Source: W1P20-047 sp051878795
Lineage (GTDB): Bacteria > Actinomycetota > Coriobacteriia > Coriobacteriales > Eggerthellaceae
DNA length: 7,980 nucleotides
Reading direction: 5' to 3'
Assembly (NCBI GenBank): GCA_051878795.1
Contig: JBJEKU010000079.1
Location: 1-7,980, forward strand
Shown: in pieces, positions 1 through 4,552 of the stretch
Position numbering within the stretch: position 1 is the stretch's first letter
Layout of the letters: each line of letters opens with the position of its first letter
Translations under genes and position numbers: made by a program
Notes under the pieces: model-generated
Told to the model about the DNA's origin: nothing
Database searches by the model: none
The model's input: the letters and a program-made list of their open reading frames with translations, nothing else

Positions 1-61
1 GCGGCTACCAAGGATAGCATAAGCTGCCCGTTTGTGCCCCATCCGTGGTGTAGCGCTGGTC

Positions 62-104
62 TTGGCGTATCCCTTTTGCGGGCGATTGGTATAATCGGGT
101 CATT
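62..104 (+). promoter_or_regulatory. Extended -10 promoter of tadA-ispE, probably leaderless
   Basis: A perfect TATAAT lies at 90-95, preceded by TGG at 87-89, which makes an extended -10 element. No good -35 lies at 16-18 bp; TTGGCG at 62-67 is 22 bp away and probably too far. Transcription should start near 101-105, and the tadA ATG is at 105. No Shine-Dalgarno sequence precedes that ATG (the sequence between is CGGGTCATT). The transcript is therefore expected to begin at or within a few bases of the start codon. The promoter is read directly from sequence; leaderless translation is inference. Confidence 0.65.
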
Positions 105-680
105 ATGCGCGAATCCGACTACGAATATATGCGCCTCGCCATGGAGCAGGCGCGCATTGCCGCTTCGATGGGCGAGGTGCCCATCGGCGCCGTCGTGGTA
201 TACGAACCCATCGATCCTGCGACCAGGCGTCCCTTGGCCCAGCCGTGCGTGATCGCTTCGGCGTGCAATCGCCGCGAAATCGACAACGATCCTGCCGGCC
301 ATGCAGAATTCCTTGCCTTGAAGGCTGCGTCCGAGCGTCTGGGCGTGTGGCGGCTTACGGGCTGCACCGTGTATGTGACGCTCGAACCCTGCATCATGTG
401 CGCGGGCTTGATGCATCAGGCCCGTATCGACCGATGTGTGTTCGCGGCACCCGACCCTAAGGCGGGCGCCTTGGGATCGCTCTATTCGGTGCATGCCGAC
501 GAAAGGCTGAACCATCGCTTCGAAGTGACGCCCGGGATCCTGGAAGACGAGTGCGCTGCCATGCTGAGGGGTTTCTTCAGTGCAAGGCGCGCTGCGGCGA
601 AGGCTGCGAAGGCGGCCAGGCGCGCGGAAGCGGATCAAGGTGGAGCGCAAGATCTATTACCATCCGAAAGAGAAGGCTGA
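105..680 (+). CDS. tadA: tRNA-specific adenosine deaminase TadA
   Basis: This enzyme deaminates adenosine 34 of the tRNA-Arg(ACG) anticodon to inosine in the cytoplasm, so that one tRNA reads CGU, CGC and CGA. The 191-aa product shows the zinc-dependent cytidine/deoxycytidylate deaminase fold: the GEVPIGAVVV strand (residues 23-32), the HAE motif with zinc ligand His66 and catalytic Glu68, and PCIMC with Cys96 and Cys99. A terminal Ala/Arg-rich helix follows the FFSARR segment. Compared with short family members there is a roughly 10-residue longer loop after the first strand (about 33-47). The ATG at 105 aligns with the usual N-terminus of the family, although no ribosome binding site precedes it. 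ispE starts 4 nt after its stop, so the two are almost certainly one operon. The identification is secure. Confidence 0.95.
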   Translation: MRESDYEYMRLAMEQARIAASMGEVPIGAVVVYEPIDPATRRPLAQPCVIASACNRREIDNDPAGHAEFLALKAASERLGVWRLTGCTVYVTLEPCIMCAGLMHQARIDRCVFAAPDPKAGALGSLYSVHADERLNHRFEVTPGILEDECAAMLRGFFSARRAAAKAAKAARRAEADQGGAQDLLPSEREG

Positions 681-684
681 TTGT

Positions 685-1668
685 ATGAAGACCTGCAAGG
701 TCATTGCCCCTGCAAAGGTAAACCTGTTCCTGGGCATCGGAAAGCCCCGCGAAGATGGCTTCCATGACGTCATGACGGTCATGCATGCCCTGTCCATGCA
801 CGATATGCTGCAGATGTGCCTGGTCGAATCGGGCGAGCACGTGCAGATCATGGAAGAAAACGATCCCGCCCAGCCGTTGCGCCAGGCGATTGTGAAGGTG
901 GAACAGGGCCAGGGCCTGCAGGTGGTGGTGCGCAATCTGTGGTTCAACGCGATCGAGCCCATGGAAATAGAGTCCGAAGACAATCTGGCATGCAAGGCGG
1001 TGCGCCATCTTGCGGAGGAATTGGGCCGTGCGGAAGACGAGACCATCCGCATCGTGATCGAGAAGCACATCCCGTATCAGGCGGGCCTAGGTGGTGGATC
1101 CTCCGATGCGGCGGCTGCAATCCTGGGTGCGGCGAACATGTGGGGCGTGCCTGCTGACGACCCTGCGATCGACCGTGCGGCGCGCAGGACCGGTGCCGAT
1201 GTGGGTTTCTTCATCCATGGGGGCTGCTCGCTCATGGGCGACCGCGGCGATGTGCATGAGGGCGATTTGCAGCCGCGCCGCGATTCCGTGGTCATCGTCA
1301 AACCCGAGGGAGGGGTTTCCACGAAAGCGGCCTACAGGCTGTTCGACAAGGCGCCCGATTACTTCACCCAAGAGGACTTCGATGCTATCAGGGCGGCCGG
1401 CCATGCCGAAGAAGTGCGCCTGGGCAACAACCTGCAGAAGCCCGCGCAGACCCTGCTGCCCGTCATTTCCGAGGCGATCGAATTCGTCCGCGGAAGCGAG
1501 GGCGTGCACGACGTCCTTCTGTGTGGAAGCGGGTCGGCGGTGTTCGCTCCCTGCGAAAACTACGAGGCGGCCCAAGCGCTGGTGGCGAAGGCTTCCCTGC
1601 AGGGCTATTGGGCGCGTGCGACCACGTTCTCCGGCATCCGTGCCGCGGTGATGCCTTCCCGTCGTTAG
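685..1668 (+). CDS. ispE: 4-diphosphocytidyl-2-C-methyl-D-erythritol kinase IspE
   Basis: IspE phosphorylates CDP-methylerythritol at the 2-hydroxyl using ATP, a middle step of the MEP pathway to isoprenoid precursors. The 327-aa protein has the GHMP-kinase layout: PAKVNLFL (residues 9-16, with the active-site Lys11), DGFH (24-27), the ATP-binding glycine loop GLGGGSSDAAAA (134-145), GADVGFF (170-176, catalytic Asp172; the family usually has Pro where Gly174 stands) and the third motif GSGSAVFA (281-288). The reading frame is open further upstream into tadA. The ATG at 685 is chosen because AGAAGG (671-676) lies 8 nt before it and because the family N-terminus begins there. It is somewhat longer than the usual 280-310 residues, mainly through extra sequence around residues 50-95. 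It is translated behind tadA, with a terminator shortly after its stop. Confidence 0.94.
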   Translation: MKTCKVIAPAKVNLFLGIGKPREDGFHDVMTVMHALSMHDMLQMCLVESGEHVQIMEENDPAQPLRQAIVKVEQGQGLQVVVRNLWFNAIEPMEIESEDNLACKAVRHLAEELGRAEDETIRIVIEKHIPYQAGLGGGSSDAAAAILGAANMWGVPADDPAIDRAARRTGADVGFFIHGGCSLMGDRGDVHEGDLQPRRDSVVIVKPEGGVSTKAAYRLFDKAPDYFTQEDFDAIRAAGHAEEVRLGNNLQKPAQTLLPVISEAIEFVRGSEGVHDVLLCGSGSAVFAPCENYEAAQALVAKASLQGYWARATTFSGIRAAVMPSRR

Positions 1669-1717
1669 ACGTCATACCCCGTTCGGGGCGGGTCGATCGA
1701 CATATCCCAATCAACCG

Positions 1718-1746
1718 AGCGTCCGCCATCTGGCGGGCGCTTTTCG
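1718..1746 (+). terminator. Rho-independent terminator after ispE (copy A of a repeated hairpin)
   Basis: The arms GCGTCCGCC (1719-1727) and GGCGGGCGC (1732-1740) form a 9-bp stem with one G-T pair around an ATCT loop, followed by TTTT (1741-1744). It lies 50 nt after the ispE stop and should end the tadA-ispE transcript. The full 29-nt block, including flanking AG and CG, recurs without a mismatch at 4296-4324, so this is a dispersed terminator sequence rather than a unique one. Confidence 0.85.
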
Positions 1747-1758
1747 TATGCTCGGAAT

Positions 1759-1914
1759 GATGTGATGTAAGTTTTCGCATGCGAAAACTTACATGAGAGC
1801 CCCCAAAACGCCTGAAATAGGGGCATTTTCGCCCCAACATGTAAGTTTACTGACATATCAGGTGACCAGAGCCGCTGGATGCAGGGGCGTTTCAGGGTGC
1901 TGCCCGCGGCCGTG
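1759..1914 (+). repeat. 156-bp direct repeat, copy 1 (left flank of ATPase/TOPRIM module)
   Basis: This block matches 4090-4245 in the same orientation and at the same length, with about 17 mismatches counted by eye (about 89% identity, no gaps). It starts GATGTGATG. It contains a perfect 30-bp palindrome at 1765-1794 (arms ATGTAAGTTTTCGCA and its complement), a small hairpin GGGGC/GCCCC at 1820-1835, and a third occurrence of ATGTAAGTTT at 1839-1848. Its right end holds GCGTTTCA (1887-1894), which pairs with TGAAACGC at 1913-1920 just past the matching block. The function is unknown; it could be a structured RNA, an intergenic repeat family or the remnant of a small mobile element. Confidence 0.9.
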
Positions 1915-2081
1915 AAACGCGGGCGTCAGATGTCTGAATCGGGGTTTTGCTGGAAAGCGGATGCGCTCGCCCTCCAGCAGGTGCTTTTCTCGGTTCGAAA
2001 CGTATGCTAATTCGATTCGGAATGCAGATTAAAAGAAATAAAAAGTTACAAGTAATGTTCAAAGATGATGTAAAAATAACC
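1915..2081. other. Non-coding stretch between repeat copy 1 and the ATPase promoter
   Basis: No gene is supported here. Short inverted repeats are visible: TCAGA/TCTGA at 1926-1937, and TGCTGGA (1948-1954) with TCCAGCA (1973-1979), the latter followed by GCTTTTC, which could act as a weak terminator. From about 2000 the composition changes sharply to AT-rich, unlike the GC-rich DNA before it. This marks the approach to the accessory operon. Confidence 0.5.
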
Positions 2082-2130
2082 ATGTCACATTACTAATGTA
2101 ATAATATATTGCATTAGAAAGGAGAAAGGA
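2082..2130 (+). promoter_or_regulatory. Promoter with palindromic operator-like site and strong RBS for the ATPase gene
   Basis: ATGTCA (2082-2087) and TATATT (2105-2110), spaced 17 bp, form a plausible -35/-10 pair. A perfect 13-bp palindrome with arms ACATTA and TAATGT around a central C (2087-2099) fills the spacer, and CTAATG (2093-2098) is repeated inverted as CATTAG (2112-2117) across the -10. Such overlapping dyads in the promoter are typical of repressor sites, though no regulator gene is in view. AAAGGAG at 2118-2124 is a strong ribosome binding site, 6 nt before the ATG at 2131. The promoter assignment is by eye and moderately sure; the palindrome is exact. Confidence 0.55.
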
Positions 2131-3435
2131 ATGCGTCTGTTGAATGTGGGCGTATCGGGTTTCAGGAATGTGACCGATACCGTCATAGAGCTTGGTGGGA
2201 TAAATGCCATTGTCTCACCGAACAATTACGGAAAATCAAATCTGCTCGATGCAATTTCCTTCGGTTTCGAATTCATGAAGGCAGGTAGCCGACAGCGAGA
2301 GTCGATGATGAGGGCGCTGAACTGCATGCCGTTGAATCCGAGGCTCGAAAATGATGACTTCTGCTTTTCCCTGACTTTGGATAACCCCAGTCTTGGGGAA
2401 TATCGTTTCGTACGCTATTCGTTTGCATTTGCGTGGTTGCGTGATGATGGGACGGGATGCAGGATTACCGATGAGACTATCGAGATAGGGTCGAGGCAGC
2501 AGGGTCCTTGGACGAATTACCTGAAGCGCGCCGAAGGAAAGTATAAGAAAAGCCACGCTACGCGTTCTTTTCGTTCAATAAGCCTTGACGACACCAGGCT
2601 TGCCATTGATGTCCTCACCTCGATCGAGGACATCGACATCAATGGCGCAATCAGGTCGATTAGCGAGGTGACTTTCGATATCTGCGATTCGCTCGATACG
2701 GATAATCGCTTTATGTCTATTCCTCTGGAGCTCAAAGTTGCGCATCCGGATGATTCGGCCGTGATGTTCGACGATGAAGATTTGTCTCGTTCGCTTTTTC
2801 GTCTAAGCGAGATGAATCCAGAGCGGTACGAGGATTTTCAGGCTGCCATTTACACCTTGTTCCCCGAGTTCGAAGAAATATCTGCTGTCCAGTATGCTAT
2901 CAATCCCGAAGACCGCAGTCGTTTCCTCGAAGCGTTTGGCGATGCCGGCGAGGTTCCGTTTCGAATTAAGGACGAGCTCTACCGTCTGATGATAAAGAGC
3001 TCTCATGTCAATCAGCCCGTGGACGTTTCGTATATGTCGATGGGAACAAAGCGAATCATCTGGCTCGTTGCAAATGTGATGATCGCCGGATCGAAGGGCG
3101 CTGGGGGTATTGGCATAGAAGAGGTTGAGACGAGTATTCATCCCCATATCACCCAGGAGCTCCTCGAGATTCTGAACGAGAACATCGGTGACACGTCCCT
3201 GCTGCTTACGAGCCACTCTCCGTATCTAGTCCAATATCTCAAGCCCGAGAAGATCTATATCGGCGTCCCAAATGAGGATGGGGTTGCAAAGTTCAGGAGG
3301 TTGCGTCCATCGAAGGTGAAAGAAGCGGTGCAGGCTGCCTATAATCGAGGGTTCGGATTCGGCGAATATCTCTTCTCGCTGATGTCGGATTATGGTGAAG
3401 GCGCCAGGGTGCTTTCCGACCTTCTGGAGGATTAG
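2131..3435 (+). CDS. AAA/ABC-type (OLD/RecF-like) ATPase of a two-gene putative defence module
   Basis: This is a 434-aa ATPase of the AAA_15/AAA_21 (RecF/OLD-like) type. The N-terminus starts with the family-typical LLNVGVSGFRNV strand. The Walker A loop is SPNNYGKSN (residues 29-37), with Lys35 and Ser36 binding phosphate. The C-terminal half carries an ABC-like signature SMGTK (303-307), a Walker B/D-loop region IGIEEVETSIHP (about 327-338, acidic residues Glu330/Glu331) and the H-loop motif SHSP (361-364). Residues about 45-290 form a variable insert rather than a long SMC coiled coil. No nuclease or TOPRIM domain is fused; that part is supplied by the next gene, which starts 1 nt after this stop. 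The split ATPase/TOPRIM arrangement is known from PARIS (AriA/AriB), AbiL and RloA/RloB pairs. A role as the ATP-driven sensor or scaffold of a phage-defence complex is inferred from that. Codon use is less GC-rich than in the flanking housekeeping genes. Confidence 0.85.
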   Translation: MRLLNVGVSGFRNVTDTVIELGGINAIVSPNNYGKSNLLDAISFGFEFMKAGSRQRESMMRALNCMPLNPRLENDDFCFSLTLDNPSLGEYRFVRYSFAFAWLRDDGTGCRITDETIEIGSRQQGPWTNYLKRAEGKYKKSHATRSFRSISLDDTRLAIDVLTSIEDIDINGAIRSISEVTFDICDSLDTDNRFMSIPLELKVAHPDDSAVMFDDEDLSRSLFRLSEMNPERYEDFQAAIYTLFPEFEEISAVQYAINPEDRSRFLEAFGDAGEVPFRIKDELYRLMIKSSHVNQPVDVSYMSMGTKRIIWLVANVMIAGSKGAGGIGIEEVETSIHPHITQELLEILNENIGDTSLLLTSHSPYLVQYLKPEKIYIGVPNEDGVAKFRRLRPSKVKEAVQAAYNRGFGFGEYLFSLMSDYGEGARVLSDLLED

Positions 3436-3436
3436 G

Positions 3437-4096
3437 TTGCTTGCGAACGGAGCCTTCCAGGGATTGGCGTTCATTGTTGAAGGCGAGACGGAAAAGGTCT
3501 TTTACCTTGAATACTTATCGCAGTTATGCAGGGAAAAGGGTTTCATCCTCAAAAAGGACGTAGATACGCAGGAAGATCGCTACACGATAGTGTCCGAGGG
3601 GAATGGCGGAATCGTTATGATGGCGAGCGTGAATTCGGTATCTCAGATGACGAATTCCGCAACCTGGTTCCATAGGGTATGCGTTGGTGAAAACCCGGAA
3701 ATCGCGTGGACGGTTTTCCTTTGCTATGACACCGACGAGTACAACAGCGACATCACCAAGTTCCATGAAGGAGATTGGGCGATGCTTCGGAAGAGCATCG
3801 AGGCTTCGGCTGAAAGGGTTATCGATATGGCTGCCGGAGCTGATATCGAAGACGTGATGTTGTGCGATTTGCCGGGTGTGCTCGAATACCTGGGCTTGCC
3901 TCTTGAAACGCGGTTGCCGCCTGGGAACAAGGGAAAGACGAAACTCAAAAAGCTATTTCGGATGGTAGCTCCGAACAGGGCGTATCATTCGGGCGGTAGG
4001 GCGAAGGAATTGATTTCCGCGCTTGATATGCATGCGATAAAGACGAACGCTCCTGTGCCGCTGGATGAAATAGATAAGGTCCTTGAAACGATGTGA
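3437..4096 (+). CDS. TOPRIM-like (AbiLii/RloB/AriB-type) partner of the ATPase
   Basis: This 219-aa protein has a TOPRIM-like core. FIVEGETEKVFY at residues 12-23 carries the conserved glutamate (Glu15), and FLCYDTDEY carries the acidic pair Asp98 and Asp100 expected to bind Mg2+. A later IEDVMLCDLPGVLEYLGLP segment (137-155) is followed by a basic GNKGKTKLKK stretch. The start is taken as TTG at 3437, because GGAGG (3426-3430) sits 6 nt before it. The frame is open further upstream to an ATG at 3392, but that would overlap the ATPase gene by 44 nt and lacks this ribosome binding site. The ATPase stop and this start are 1 nt apart, implying coupled translation and a stoichiometric complex. 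The likely role is a nuclease or other effector released or activated by the ATPase, inferred from OLD-like systems; the closest named family cannot be settled by eye. The last seven bases of the gene, including the stop, belong to repeat copy 2. Confidence 0.8.
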   Translation: MLANGAFQGLAFIVEGETEKVFYLEYLSQLCREKGFILKKDVDTQEDRYTIVSEGNGGIVMMASVNSVSQMTNSATWFHRVCVGENPEIAWTVFLCYDTDEYNSDITKFHEGDWAMLRKSIEASAERVIDMAAGADIEDVMLCDLPGVLEYLGLPLETRLPPGNKGKTKLKKLFRMVAPNRAYHSGGRAKELISALDMHAIKTNAPVPLDEIDKVLETM

Positions 4097-4245
4097 TGTA
4101 AGTTTTCGACCCCGAAAACTTACATGAGAGCTCCCAAAACGCCCGAAATAGGCGCTTTTTCGCGCCGGTATGTAAGTTTACTGACGTATCGGGTGACCAG
4201 AGCCGCTGGATGCAGGGGTGTTCAAGGGTGCTGCCCGCGGCCGTG
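4090..4245 (+). repeat. 156-bp direct repeat, copy 2 (right flank of ATPase/TOPRIM module)
   Basis: This is the second copy of 1759-1914, same strand and equal length. It begins with GATGTGATG, so that the TOPRIM stop codon TGA (4094-4096) lies inside it. The palindrome arms are at 4096-4108 and 4113-4125 (ATGTAAGTTTTCG and its complement around ACCC). The central hairpin is GGCGC/GCGCC (4151-4166), and the third ATGTAAGTTT is at 4170-4179. The distance from the first to the third motif is 74 nt, as in copy 1. Recombination between the copies would delete 2331 bp and remove the module exactly. Confidence 0.9.
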
Positions 4246-4295
4246 GGACCTGCCGCTTCATTGGTTTTGGGGCTGGAACGAGAGTCTGAAAGCAA

Positions 4296-4324
4296 AGCGT
4301 CCGCCATCTGGCGGGCGCTTTTCG
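4296..4324 (+). terminator. Terminator copy B, identical to the one after ispE
   Basis: The same 9-bp stem and TTTT tail as at 1718-1746 occur here over 29 identical nucleotides, 51 nt after repeat copy 2. It would terminate transcription leaving the ATPase/TOPRIM operon before the convergent tRNA gene. Stem at 4297-4318, T-run at 4319-4322. Confidence 0.8.
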
Positions 4325-4359
4325 CTTTTCCGATTGGGGTGCAGTTATGCGGGGAAATG

Positions 4360-4383
4360 AAAAAGCCCCGGTGAAGGGGCTTT
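4360..4383 (-). terminator. Rho-independent terminator of tRNA-Ser
   Basis: Read on the minus strand, AAAGCCCC and GGGGCTTT form an 8-bp stem around a 6-nt loop, and the right arm continues as a run of five T. It lies 9 nt beyond the 3' CCA of the tRNA gene. On the plus strand the hairpin is followed by only TTTGG, so it could serve weakly in that direction as well. Confidence 0.8.
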
Positions 4384-4392
4384 GGATTCAAG

Positions 4393-4483
4393 TGGCGGAG
4401 AGCTGGGGATTCGAACCCCAGATACGCTTTTGGCGTATACTCGCTTAGCAGGCGAGCACCTTCGGCCTCTCGGTCAGCTCTCC
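4393..4483 (-). tRNA. tRNA-Ser (anticodon GCT)
   Basis: On the minus strand a complete class II tRNA is visible. The acceptor arms GGAGAGC (plus-strand 4477-4483) and GCTCTCC (4397-4403) pair fully. The discriminator is G, and CCA is encoded (4393-4395). The anticodon stem CTCGC/GCGAG encloses CTGCTAA, giving anticodon GCT, which reads AGC and AGU serine codons. The long variable arm ATACGCC/GGCGTAT-like hairpin characteristic of serine tRNAs precedes the T arm CTGGGG-TTCGAAT-CCCCAG. Its 3' end faces the accessory module. Confidence 0.96.
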
Positions 4484-4512
4484 GCATATGCGTCTTTGAA
4501 ACGCGTCTATGC

Positions 4513-4541
4513 ATATTAACGCTAAACCACAGAACTTGCAA
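4513..4541 (-). promoter_or_regulatory. Promoter of tRNA-Ser
   Basis: On the minus strand, TTGCAA (plus-strand 4536-4541) and TAATAT (4513-4518) are spaced by exactly 17 bp and stand about 30 bp upstream of the mature tRNA 5' end. The -35 element touches the ribosome binding site of the divergent DUF2207 gene (AAGGAG, 4540-4545), so the two genes share a very compact divergent control region. Confidence 0.7.
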
Positions 4542-4552
4542 GGAGTCAAATC

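Noticed and set aside
1..60. Tail of an upstream gene at the left edge
   Set aside because: Two plus-strand frames reach a stop within 22 nt, but the few residues available cannot identify a gene, so nothing is called.
580..684. Upstream extension of ispE to the ATG at 580
   Set aside because: It would overlap tadA by about 100 nt and add a basic tail not found in the family, whereas the ATG at 685 has a ribosome binding site and the family N-terminus.
577..1575. Several minus-strand open frames opposite tadA and ispE
   Set aside because: They lie fully inside well-identified genes and have compositionally biased translations with no domains.
1665..1856. Minus-strand small open frame over repeat copy 1, with a similar peptide readable over copy 2 (3945-4691 frame)
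   Set aside because: The shared peptide arises because both frames cross the repeat. Most differences between the copies change the amino acid, no ribosome binding site is present, and the copy 2 frame runs through the tRNA gene and the 3' end of the TOPRIM gene antisense.
1759..4245. CRISPR array or insertion sequence as explanation for the repeats
   Set aside because: There are only two 156-bp copies 2.3 kb apart with genes between them, no short regular spacing and no transposase, and the ends are not terminal inverted repeats.
1992..4420. Possible tRNA-Ser attachment site: GGTTCGAA at 1992-1999 resembles the T-loop of the tRNA gene
   Set aside because: Only eight bases match and they are generic T-loop sequence. 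No longer copy of the tRNA 3' end is present on the left of the module, and no integrase gene is in view, so a classical tRNA-integrated island is not supported.
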